The notes beneath the pieces were generated by a model. That model saw only the letters and a program-made list of their open reading frames with translations, searched no databases and was not told the DNA's origin. Below, one piece after another: positions 1-5,808 of a stretch of DNA of 6,311 nucleotides (positions are counted from its first letter, which is position 1; the number at the start of each line of letters is the position of its first letter). The stretch lies in assembly GCA_050012355.1 (NCBI GenBank), contig JBEKHI010000458.1, forward strand, positions 1 to 6,311, read 5' to 3'. The translations under genes were made by a program, and so were the position numbers. Origin of the DNA: JBEKHI01 sp050012355. GTDB taxonomy: Bacteria; Actinomycetota; Actinomycetes; Streptosporangiales; Streptosporangiaceae.

Positions 1-90
1 GTCCCGGATCTCGCTGGCCAGGGCGGAAAGCTGGTCCTGGCTGAGATCTTTCAGGTCCTCCGGGCCATCGATATGCTCCAGCATTGTCAC
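1..90 (-). CDS. dxs: 1-deoxy-D-xylulose-5-phosphate synthase, N-terminal 30 codons (partial)
   Basis: DXS is the cytoplasmic, thiamine-diphosphate-dependent enzyme that condenses pyruvate with glyceraldehyde 3-phosphate to give DXP, the first step of the MEP isoprenoid pathway and a precursor for thiamine and pyridoxal. Only the first 30 residues are in the window, reading off the left edge. They contain MLEHIDGPEDLKDLS followed by QLSALASEIRD, which is the characteristic DXS opening: a short strand, then I-x-G/S-P-x-D-L-x-x-L and a helix ending in L-A-x-E-I-R. All catalytic regions lie outside. I chose the GTG at 90 because a GAGGAG at 105-100 sits 9 bases upstream of it; an ATG two codons later (84) is the alternative and would be 15 bases from that site. 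The gene diverges from the C45-family gene. Family identification is from the N-terminal pattern only, so the gene call is good but rests on little sequence. Confidence 0.85.
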   Translation of the reverse strand, partial: MTMLEHIDGPEDLKDLSQDQLSALASEIRD

Positions 91-99
91 GGCGGTCTG

Positions 100-105
100 C
101 TCCTC
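100..105 (-). promoter_or_regulatory. Ribosome binding site of dxs
   Basis: On the minus strand this reads GAGGAG, a strong Shine-Dalgarno match. Its spacing of 9 bases favours the GTG start at 90 over the ATG at 84. Confidence 0.6.
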
Positions 106-145
106 GTGTGCTGTGCGGGCCTCGGGTGCTCCACTGATTCCTAAG

Positions 146-151
146 AGTCTA
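146..151 (-). promoter_or_regulatory. Possible -10 box for dxs
   Basis: The minus strand reads TAGACT here, fitting the actinobacterial TANNNT -10 pattern, in a locally AT-richer patch. It would give a leader of roughly 50 bases before the GTG of dxs. No convincing -35 hexamer lies 17-18 bases further upstream (GGCAGC is poor), so this is only a candidate. If real, the twin palindromes at 174-197 lie just upstream of it and abut or overlap the -35 region. Confidence 0.3.
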
Positions 152-173
152 TTCCCGATTAACCGAGAGCTGC

Positions 174-197
174 CGGACCGGGTCCGACACGCGTGTC
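174..197. repeat. Two adjacent perfect palindromes, candidate operator
   Basis: Two inverted repeats stand back to back and share one base. The first (174-186) is CGGACC-G-GGTCCG, with 6-base arms around a single centre base. The second (186-197) is GACACGCGTGTC, a perfect 12-base palindrome. They lie between the divergent dxs and C45-family genes, about 35 bases before the preferred ATG of the latter. Short perfect palindromes in a divergent promoter region are typical of sites for dimeric repressors. No specific regulator can be named from the sequence. The second palindrome covers the alternative GTG start at 193, an argument against that start. Confidence 0.45.
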
Positions 198-231
198 AGT
201 CCCGACGGTGGTTTGTGACAGAGTAAGCGTT

Positions 232-1281
232 ATGCGCGTCACGCAGCAGCGGCTCGGCGGGATCAGGTGGATCGTGGCCGACGGGGACGGCGGGGAGGTG
301 TTCGCCGGGCTGGGGGCGCTGATGCGCGAGACGATCCGGGAGATCGCCGGCGACGCCGAGGCTGACCGGCTGCGCCAGCTGGCCGGCGCCCGCGAGGGCC
401 AGCTAGCAGCCGTCATGGACGCGAGCGCCGCCGCCCACCCGGGGGCGTGGGCCGAACTGACCGCCCTGGCCGACGGCGCGGGACTGCCGGTCGAAGCCCT
501 CGCGCTGCTGAACTGCCGCGGTGACCTGGCCGGCGCGGTCTCGGGGGGAGCGGGCGAAGACGCCGAGAGCTGCAGCGACCTCGCCTGGTCCGGCGACCGG
601 TCGTTCATCGCGCATAACGAGGATGAGCCCGTCTCCTATCAGGGCTTGTGCGCGCTGGTCACCTTGCACCTGGACGGGCAGCAGCCGGTCACCGCGTACT
701 GGGTGCCGGGATTCCTTCCCGCCAACGCGTTCTCGGTGACCGGGTCCGGGGTCGTCATCAGCGTGGATCACGTCCCGGTTCGCGCGCCCGCCAACGCGCC
801 TGGACGCGCGTTCGTCGCGCGTGAGCTGCAACGGACCGCGACATCGGTGGCGGAGGCGGTGGAATTCCTCGGCGCCAACCCGTCGGCCGGCGGGTTCTCG
901 TACACGATCGGCGACCCGGCGGGCCGGGTCGTCATCGTCGAGGCAGCGGCCGGGGAATGCGGATGGCGGGAAGTCAGCGATCTCGCCTGGCACACCAACC
1001 ACGGGCGCTACATCAAGGCCGCCGTCACGAGGTCCCACGGCACCAGCGTCCGCCGGGGTGAGATCCTGGGCGCGCTCGACGTCCCCGCCGAACCAGATCA
1101 CCAGTGGTTCCTCGACGCGCTCGATACGGTCCGCGCCGACCCGGCTGGCGACAAGGTCGCCACCACGTTGTGCACCTTCGTGGCCGAACTCAGCACCGGC
1201 CAGATCCTGCTGCGCGATCGCGACGCGTCACCGGTAACCCTCCCGATCGTGGATTTTCTCGCGGGCCGCCCGCTAGTCTGA
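232..1281 (+). CDS. C45-family autoproteolytic acyltransferase/hydrolase (AAT-like Ntn-hydrolase)
   Basis: This belongs to the family of penicillin acyl-coenzyme A:6-APA acyltransferase (peptidase family C45), which also contains insect Tan, a beta-alanyl-dopamine hydrolase. Members self-cleave before a cysteine that becomes the N-terminal nucleophile, and they form or hydrolyse amide bonds. In the 349-residue protein from ATG 232, the candidate nucleophile is Cys114 in ESCSDLAW. It is followed by FIAHNEDEP, matching the G/A-H-N/T-E-D block after the cysteine, and later by WHTNH at about 253-257, also conserved in the family. The C-terminal segment TTLCTFVAEL then STGQILLR fits the usual final strands. 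There is no signal peptide or membrane segment, so it is probably cytoplasmic. The frame is open from a GTG at 193, but that start lies in a palindrome without a ribosome site; ATG 232 has a weak purine stretch (GAGTAAG) before it. The substrate is unknown; cysteine rather than serine or threonine at the nucleophile agrees with C45. It is followed after 43 bases by the glycosyltransferase cassette, so shared transcription is possible. Confidence 0.82.
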   Translation: MRVTQQRLGGIRWIVADGDGGEVFAGLGALMRETIREIAGDAEADRLRQLAGAREGQLAAVMDASAAAHPGAWAELTALADGAGLPVEALALLNCRGDLAGAVSGGAGEDAESCSDLAWSGDRSFIAHNEDEPVSYQGLCALVTLHLDGQQPVTAYWVPGFLPANAFSVTGSGVVISVDHVPVRAPANAPGRAFVARELQRTATSVAEAVEFLGANPSAGGFSYTIGDPAGRVVIVEAAAGECGWREVSDLAWHTNHGRYIKAAVTRSHGTSVRRGEILGALDVPAEPDHQWFLDALDTVRADPAGDKVATTLCTFVAELSTGQILLRDRDASPVTLPIVDFLAGRPLV

Positions 1282-1292
1282 CCCCGCGGGCG
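1267..1292 (+). repeat. GC-only stem-loop across the stop codon of the C45-family gene
   Basis: CGCCCGC (1267-1273) pairs perfectly with GCGGGCG (1286-1292) around a 12-base loop that contains the TGA stop. There is no T-run after it, so it is not a standard intrinsic terminator. It could pause RNA polymerase, protect an mRNA end, or be a by-product of high GC content. Confidence 0.25.
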
Positions 1293-1312
1293 ATTCCGCC
1301 TAGCGCTACGGG

Positions 1313-1323
1313 GGAAGGTGAGG
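1313..1323 (+). promoter_or_regulatory. Ribosome binding site of the GT39-like gene
   Basis: The run GGAAGGTGAGG ends one base before the ATG at 1325. The AAGGTG core is close to the AAGGAGG consensus and supports that start. Confidence 0.55.
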
Positions 1324-1324
1324 C

Positions 1325-2770
1325 ATGACGGCGGTCGCGCACGTCCGGGGACGGATACTGTCCGACATCGCGTGGCCACTCTTGGTGATAATCGCCGTTC
1401 AAGCCGCGCTATCGACCCGGCTGATCTGGTCGAACACCGCCTTTCAGGACGAGGCGCTCTACCTGTGGGCTGGCCACCTGGAATTCGCGCACTGGTTCTA
1501 CGGCACCCGGGTCCCGGCGTTCGCCGCGTACTTCAGCGGCGCTCCGGTGATCTACCCGGTGGTTGGCGCCGTCGCCGACACCATCGGCGGCCTGGCGGCG
1601 GCGCGGATGGTGTCGCTGGCGTTCATGCTCGGCGCGACCGCGCTGCTGTGGGGCACCACGTCACGGCTGTACGGCCGGCGCGCGGCGTTCGTCGCGGCCG
1701 CGCTGTGGTCGTTGCTCGGACCGGTGATCAGGCTCGGCGCGTTCGCCACCTATGACGCGATGTCGCTGTTCCTGGTGGCATTCGCGGCCTGGTGCGCGAC
1801 CAGCCGCCGGGGCCAGCAGAACGCGACCCGGCAGATCATCACCGCGGCGGCGACGCTGACCCTGGCGAACGCCACCAAGTACGCGAGCGTCATCTTCGAC
1901 CCGGCGGTGATCGCTCTCGCGGTGGCCGCCGGGTGGCCGGAGCCCGGCGGCAAGCACGCGTGGCGGCGCGGCGCGCTGCTGTTTTACTGGGTGGTGGTCG
2001 CCACCATCGTGCTGCTGCAGTTCGGCCAGGGCGAGTACCTGCAGGGAATTGACCAGACCACGCTGGACCGGCCGGGCGGCGCGGTGTCGATGGGCACCAT
2101 CTTCGGCAGCTCCGTCAGCTGGGTCGGGCTGATCCTGCTGCTCGCCGCGGTGACCGCGCTGGCGGCCATCCGGGATCGCGCCAACCGGGTGATCATCGGG
2201 GTGCTGCTAGGCACCGGCCTGCTGCCGACGCTGTGGCAGGCCAGGATCCACACCCTGACCTCGCTGAACAAGCACGTGGCGTTCGGCGCGTGGTTCGCCG
2301 CCATCGCCGTCGGTTACGGCGGCGACCGGGCATACGGCTGGCTCCGCGACCGGCCCCGGATCCAGCTTCGCGTTCCGGTGGCGCTGTCGGTCCCGCTGGC
2401 GCTGATCCCGCTCGGCGCGTTCGGCCTGCACCAGGCGGAGGGCTTCTTCGCCTGGCCGGGCGTGGGCAACCTGGTCCCGGTGCTGCGGGCCGCCGCCACC
2501 CCCGGCGCGCGCTATCTCACCGACACCCCGCCATCGCTCCAGTACTACCTGCCCGGCACCACGTGGCACCAGTGGACCAGCCTGACCGGCGAGCCGAGCC
2601 AGGCCGAGGTCGCGCTCCGACGCCATAGCTACACGCTGGTGATCCTGGACGGCACCGACGAAACCAACGACATCACGGCCACCGGCTACCGGCAGGTCGC
2701 CACGGTCCCCTACAGCGGACCTGACCACCGGGGCTCCTACCGCATCCTGGAATACGTGTCGCGCGGATGA
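1325..2770 (+). CDS. GT39/PMT-like multi-pass membrane glycosyltransferase
   Basis: This 481-residue integral membrane protein looks like a GT-C fold glycosyltransferase of the GT39/ArnT/PMT type, enzymes that take sugar from a polyprenyl-phosphate donor and use an acidic pair in the first extracytoplasmic loop. A first membrane helix (about 15-33) is followed by FQDEALYLWAG, with Asp42-Glu43 at the position of that catalytic D-E. A second acidic position occurs in ATYDAMSLF (Asp144). Further hydrophobic helices lie near 75-90, 95-110, 120-135, 145-157, 171-181, 190-202, 217-233, 262-281, 288-300, 318-331 and 349-367. The last 110 or so residues (ARYLTDTPPSLQYYLPGTTW onward) are hydrophilic, probably an extracytoplasmic tail domain. 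A good ribosome site precedes ATG 1325. The stop codon overlaps the GT2 gene start (ATGA), which implies translational coupling. Likely role: adding or transferring a sugar outside the membrane during surface-glycan synthesis; donor and acceptor are unknown. The family call rests on topology and the D-E motif. Confidence 0.75.
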   Translation: MTAVAHVRGRILSDIAWPLLVIIAVQAALSTRLIWSNTAFQDEALYLWAGHLEFAHWFYGTRVPAFAAYFSGAPVIYPVVGAVADTIGGLAAARMVSLAFMLGATALLWGTTSRLYGRRAAFVAAALWSLLGPVIRLGAFATYDAMSLFLVAFAAWCATSRRGQQNATRQIITAAATLTLANATKYASVIFDPAVIALAVAAGWPEPGGKHAWRRGALLFYWVVVATIVLLQFGQGEYLQGIDQTTLDRPGGAVSMGTIFGSSVSWVGLILLLAAVTALAAIRDRANRVIIGVLLGTGLLPTLWQARIHTLTSLNKHVAFGAWFAAIAVGYGGDRAYGWLRDRPRIQLRVPVALSVPLALIPLGAFGLHQAEGFFAWPGVGNLVPVLRAAATPGARYLTDTPPSLQYYLPGTTWHQWTSLTGEPSQAEVALRRHSYTLVILDGTDETNDITATGYRQVATVPYSGPDHRGSYRILEYVSRG

Positions 2771-4275
2771 CCACCACCACCACTTTCCTGCCCGTCAACG
2801 ACGACGAGAAGTACTGCTACGCGGACCGGTCGCTCACTTATCTCTCGACCGCGCTGCTAGCGAGCGCCGGCTGCGTGATCGCCGCCCAGATCTGGTTCGA
2901 GACCCGGTCGCTGATCGGGCTCGCCTTCGTCCCCTACACCGTGCTCTACATCGTCTACCAGGGGCTGAGCCTGCCGGTGAACTTCACCGGCAGGGCCTTC
3001 GACATGGCCGCGCACCGGCGGCTGGTCGACGCGTGGCGCCCCCTGGTCTACCCGAGCGTGGACATCTTCCTGCCGATCTGCGGTGAGGATGCCGGGATCC
3101 TCACCAACACCTGGGCCGGGGTCCGCGAGCTCATCGACGCCTACCCCGGCACCGCACAGGCGTTCGTGCTCGATGACGGGCCATCGGACGAGGCGGCCGA
3201 GCTCGCCGAGCGGTTCGGCCTGACCTACCTGCGGCGGCCCAACATCCGCGAGTTCAAGAAGTCGGGCAACCTTAAGTTCGGTTACGACCGCACCAGCGGC
3301 GACCACATCGTCATCTTCGACGCGGATTTCCGGCCGCGCACCGATTTCCTCACCGAGACGCTGCCGTACATGGAGGACCCGAAGACCGGCATCGTGCAGA
3401 CCCCGCAGTACTTCCGGGTCTCGCCGCACCAGACCTGGGTGGAACGCGGGGCGAGCGCCTCGCTCGAGGTCTTCTACCGCGGGGTGCAGGTTTGCCGCGA
3501 CAGGTTCGGCTCGGCGCTGTGCGTCGGCTCCAACGCCGTCTACCGCCGCACCGCGCTGGACGAGGAGGGCGGGTTCACCCTGGTCCCGTTCGCGGAGGAC
3601 TCGCACACCGGCCTGGACATGCGCTACCACGGCTACCGGCTGCGTTACCTCCCGGTGGTGGTCGCGATCGGGGTCTGCCCGGCAACGCTGGACTCCTACA
3701 TGCGCCAGCAGTACCGGTGGTGCTGCGGCGCCTCCTCGCTGATCTGGACCGACAACATGTGGCGGGTCCGGATGCCATTCCGGGCGCGGCTCCCGTACCT
3801 CGCTGGCTGGCTGTGGAACGTGACCACCGCCGCCCGGGTCGTGGTGCTGCCGCTGATCCCGGTGCTGCTGCTCGCCTTTCACCCCGACGAGGTCGAGCCG
3901 CGCAACTTCGTGTTGCTCATCCCGGCGGTGCTCACCGGCGCGTTGCTGTACCCGCTGTGGCACAGCATCCGGTATCCGATCGCCATGTGGCCGGTGGCGA
4001 TCGCCGTCGGCTGGGCGCAGGCGCTCTCGCTTTGGGACTACTCCCGGGGCAAGGTGATGTCCTGGCAGCCGGCCCGCGGGCCCGGCGACGCGACCCGAAG
4101 ATTCCGCAAGGCGGTGCTGTTCTGGAACGGCACGCTCGGGGTGGCCTGGCTGGCCCTGGCCATCTGGCGCGGAGTGTCGGAAGAATCCTTCCGGTTCAGT
4201 GTGCTGACCGCGTTCGGGCTGCTCAATCTGCTCGTCGTGGCACGAGTCATCTTCCCAGGAAAGGATGCCCGGTGA
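2767..4275 (+). CDS. Cellulose-synthase-like processive glycosyltransferase, family 2
   Basis: This 502-residue membrane enzyme should polymerise a beta-linked glycan from a nucleotide sugar on the cytoplasmic side and pass the chain through its own membrane channel. All processive GT2 landmarks are present in order: LDDGPSDEA (Asp136-Asp137), FDADF (Asp185, Asp187), LCVGSNAVYRR at 251-261 (matching the FFCGS-x-A-x-x-RR acceptor region), FAED with Asp278 as the likely catalytic base, and QQYRW at 314-318. Two N-terminal helices (about 24-42 and 46-64) and several C-terminal ones (about 347-370, 380-397, 404-423, 448-467, 478-496) flank the catalytic domain. It is much shorter than BcsA and has no C-terminal PilZ domain, so no c-di-GMP control is visible in the protein. 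The start is the ATG overlapping the upstream stop; with no good ribosome site, coupled translation is likely. Its own stop overlaps the GTG of the lipoprotein gene. The polymer (cellulose, another glucan, an amino-sugar polymer) cannot be read from the sequence. Five consecutive Thr residues follow the start. Confidence 0.88.
   Translation: MTTTTTFLPVNDDEKYCYADRSLTYLSTALLASAGCVIAAQIWFETRSLIGLAFVPYTVLYIVYQGLSLPVNFTGRAFDMAAHRRLVDAWRPLVYPSVDIFLPICGEDAGILTNTWAGVRELIDAYPGTAQAFVLDDGPSDEAAELAERFGLTYLRRPNIREFKKSGNLKFGYDRTSGDHIVIFDADFRPRTDFLTETLPYMEDPKTGIVQTPQYFRVSPHQTWVERGASASLEVFYRGVQVCRDRFGSALCVGSNAVYRRTALDEEGGFTLVPFAEDSHTGLDMRYHGYRLRYLPVVVAIGVCPATLDSYMRQQYRWCCGASSLIWTDNMWRVRMPFRARLPYLAGWLWNVTTAARVVVLPLIPVLLLAFHPDEVEPRNFVLLIPAVLTGALLYPLWHSIRYPIAMWPVAIAVGWAQALSLWDYSRGKVMSWQPARGPGDATRRFRKAVLFWNGTLGVAWLALAIWRGVSEESFRFSVLTAFGLLNLLVVARVIFPGKDAR
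4257..4265 (+). promoter_or_regulatory. Ribosome binding site of the lipoprotein gene
   Basis: AGGAAAGGA lies inside the end of the GT2 gene, 6 bases before the GTG at 4272. It decides that start and marks the lipoprotein as a real translated gene and not an accidental frame. Confidence 0.6.
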
Positions 4276-4706
4276 CACGCACCTGCCGCGCGGCGGCGGC
4301 CGCACTGCTCGCCCTGGCCCTCACCGGCTGCGGCTCGGTGGAACAACGGCTCACCGAGACCGGCGGGAGCGGGTTCTCCGGGCCGATCGCGGCGGCCGGC
4401 GTCGCCACCCTGCCCGGCAACCAGCTCACCCAAGCCTCCGCCCGCGAGGCGCGAGCCATGATCGCGGCCGCGAACTGCGCTACGCCTGCGCCGGCACCGC
4501 CGACTCCGTCACCGGACGTGACAGCACCAGCGGGCGCGCCGCAAGCAATCCAATACCAAGTTCCGCCGCGGCCAGCACGAGCAGCAGCACGCCCGGCGGA
4601 TTCCAGCTCCCCGTCGCGCTGTGCAGCAGACCAACCGTCAGCGTTCCTACGCTCGCCAGCAGATAACCCACGCCCTGCGCCAGACCGGAAAGCGACGCCG
4701 CGGTAA
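4272..4706 (+). CDS. Small lipoprotein of the glycosyltransferase cassette, possibly 3'-truncated
   Basis: The frame encodes 144 residues. A short positive N-terminus (MTRTCR), an Ala/Leu-rich hydrophobic stretch and LALTGC form a standard lipobox, with lipidated Cys20, so the product is probably tethered to the outer face of the membrane. GTG 4272 overlaps the GT2 stop as GTGA and has a ribosome site. After the lipobox come GSVEQRLTETGGSGFSGPI and an Ala-rich helix ending near AMIAAANC (about residue 68). Up to there the third codon positions are almost all G or C. From about 4480 onward they become A-rich, the protein turns into Pro/Ala/Ser/Arg low-complexity sequence, and the DNA is antisense to the end of the permease gene. 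I infer that the genuine gene ends or is broken near 4480 and that the remaining 75 or so residues are read-through. No homologous family is recognised. By position it probably assists the polysaccharide enzymes. Confidence 0.6.
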   Translation: MTRTCRAAAAALLALALTGCGSVEQRLTETGGSGFSGPIAAAGVATLPGNQLTQASAREARAMIAAANCATPAPAPPTPSPDVTAPAGAPQAIQYQVPPRPARAAARPADSSSPSRCAADQPSAFLRSPADNPRPAPDRKATPR

Positions 4707-5676
4707 CCGGATCCGGCGACCTGGCCACCATGAAGTACAGCGCGAGCCCGAGCAACGAGCCCTGCGCCGCCCCCAGGATGAGCACCCACACAACCGCCGA
4801 GCCGAGCGGCGCGTACAACGACCCGGCGAGCCCGGCCAGCAGCGCCAGCGCGGACGGCACCGCGAGCCAGCGCTGCCCCGGGTGGCGCTGCGCGAAGACC
4901 GGCACCGTCATCGAGCACGCGAAGCCCCCCAGCGCCATCAGCGCGAGCAGGTCCCCGGCGGTCCCCGCGTTGTCGCCACGGTCCCGGAAGATCTCCGGCA
5001 ACCAGGACAGCGCCGAGTAGTACAGCAGGCTCTGCAGTCCCATGAACAGGGTGACCTGCCACGCCAGCGCCTGCCGGTACACGATGACACCGGGCTTGGC
5101 GGCGGACCTGGGCACCGCCGTTTTGTACCGGATCTGAGGAAACCAGAGCAGCACGCCCGCTACGGCCGGTAGCGCCCACCAGCCGAGGGTCAGGCCGACC
5201 GAGCCGCCTGAGTGGCGGTAGAGCGGCACCGCGACCGACGACGCGACCACGGTGGACAGCGACATGGTGGTCAGGTACACGCCGATCAGCAGGCCCGCGC
5301 GGTCCGGCCAGCGACGTTTGGCCAGGCTGGAGAGCAGAACGTTCATGACGGCGATCGCGCAGGTCGCCAGGATCGTACCCGGGAACAGCATGCTCGATGG
5401 GAACGCGCCGCGCAGCGCCAGCCCGGCCACCAGCAGGCCGAGCGCCCCGAGCACCACTCGCTCCTCGCCCAGCTTGCGGCTCAGCCACGGGGCCGGGATC
5501 GACGCCAGGCCGAAACACAGCACCGGGGTGGCCGCCAGCAGCGAGATCGTCGCCGATGACAGGCCGAGCCTGGCCTGCAGTTCCGGGAACACCGGCGGCA
5601 AGCTGGCGATCGCCGACCGCAGGTTGATCCCGACGGCAGCGATGCCGATGACCAGCAACAGTCGCTTTTTATCCAT
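4480..5676 (-). CDS. MFS permease of the CynX/NimT (cyanate transporter-like) group
   Basis: This 398-residue protein shows about 12 hydrophobic helices, as expected for a major facilitator superfamily carrier. The opening GINLRSAIASLPPV (16-29) matches the N-L-R-x-A-(I/L)-x-S-x-x-P-V signature of the CynX/NimT subgroup. GLQSLLYYSALSWLPEIF (213-230), at the start of the second half, is the other strong CynX-like segment. A basic cytoplasmic loop occurs between helices 2 and 3 (SRKLGEER, 67-73), and a longer hydrophilic loop separates the halves (about 181-205). The subgroup includes cyanate and 2-nitroimidazole carriers, but most members have unknown substrates; no cyanase gene is nearby. ATG 5676 is the only reasonable start because an in-frame TAA lies 12 bases upstream on the same strand. 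No Shine-Dalgarno site precedes it, so the transcript may be leaderless or nearly so. The gene converges on the lipoprotein gene, overlapping its open frame by 227 bases, and diverges from the Toprim relic by 21 bases. Confidence 0.88.
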   Translation of the reverse strand: MDKKRLLLVIGIAAVGINLRSAIASLPPVFPELQARLGLSSATISLLAATPVLCFGLASIPAPWLSRKLGEERVVLGALGLLVAGLALRGAFPSSMLFPGTILATCAIAVMNVLLSSLAKRRWPDRAGLLIGVYLTTMSLSTVVASSVAVPLYRHSGGSVGLTLGWWALPAVAGVLLWFPQIRYKTAVPRSAAKPGVIVYRQALAWQVTLFMGLQSLLYYSALSWLPEIFRDRGDNAGTAGDLLALMALGGFACSMTVPVFAQRHPGQRWLAVPSALALLAGLAGSLYAPLGSAVVWVLILGAAQGSLLGLALYFMVARSPDPVTAASLSGLAQGVGYLLASVGTLTVGLLHSATGSWNPPGVLLLVLAAAELGIGLLAARPLVLSRPVTESAVPAQA

Positions 5677-5685
5677 TTGAAAACT

Positions 5686-5691
5686 AACTTA
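5686..5691 (-). promoter_or_regulatory. Possible -10 box for the MFS permease
   Basis: The minus strand reads TAAGTT, fitting TANNNT, within an AT-rich island of about 35 bases (5660-5695) unlike the surrounding DNA. It ends 9 bases before the ATG at 5676, a distance suited to a leaderless or near-leaderless mRNA, which agrees with the missing ribosome site. No clear -35 is seen. Confidence 0.3.
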
Positions 5692-5697
5692 ACGTGG

Positions 5698-5803
5698 ATG
5701 GGCACGATCATCCTGGTCGAGGGGCTCAGCGACCAGGCCGCCCTCGAGGTCATCGCTACCGGCACCGCTGACGGGCGTGCTGGACGCCGCTCTGGCAGAC
5801 TGA
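5698..5803 (+). pseudogene. Relic of a Toprim-domain (OLD-like nuclease) gene with internal deletion
   Basis: From ATG 5698 the frame reads ILVEGLSDQAALEVIA after a three-residue start. This resembles the first strand and helix of actinobacterial Toprim-domain (OLD-like nuclease) proteins, where V-E-G-x-S-D carries the conserved Toprim glutamate. Third positions in this frame are nearly all G/C until about 5757, then deteriorate. From 5759 a different frame takes over the G/C-rich pattern and reads PAPLTGVLDAALAD, stopping at TGA 5801-5803, 5 bases before the DinB start. That tail resembles a protein C-terminus in operon-like spacing with DinB. I infer that a gene of perhaps 200 codons lost its middle, leaving about 20 codons of its start and 15 of its end out of frame. 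Alternatively the tail belonged to another gene, or the first frame (without a stop) is simply an N-terminal extension of DinB. The Toprim assignment rests on about 17 residues. Confidence 0.5.
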
Positions 5804-5808
5804 CCGTT

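Noticed and set aside
193..234. GTG at 193 as start of the C45-family gene
   Set aside because: It lies within a perfect palindrome, has no ribosome site, and the 13 added residues do not resemble the family N-terminus; ATG 232 fits better, though this is not certain.
403..1101. 232-codon minus-strand frame opposite the C45-family gene
   Set aside because: Shadow of the coding strand; composition is low complexity and no motif is recognisable.
2767..2790. ACC-repeat encoding five Thr residues at the GT2 N-terminus as a phase-variable repeat
   Set aside because: It is short, and changes in a trinucleotide repeat would keep the frame, so on/off switching is not expected.
2857..4305. 482-codon open frame on the minus strand opposite the GT2 gene
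   Set aside because: It is antisense to a gene with complete catalytic motifs; its protein is His/Arg/Glu/Gly-rich with no family pattern, a usual by-product of G/C third positions.
4247..5518. 423-codon minus-strand frame overlapping the permease
   Set aside because: It runs on the same strand as the CynX-like gene in another frame, is Gly/Ala/Arg-rich and has no transmembrane pattern or ribosome site; the permease frame is clearly the coding one.
5712..5737. 8-base inverted repeat CCTGGTCG / CGACCAGG as a terminator or attenuator
   Set aside because: There is no T-run, and the arms encode the L-V and S-D-Q parts of the Toprim motif, so codon choice explains the symmetry.
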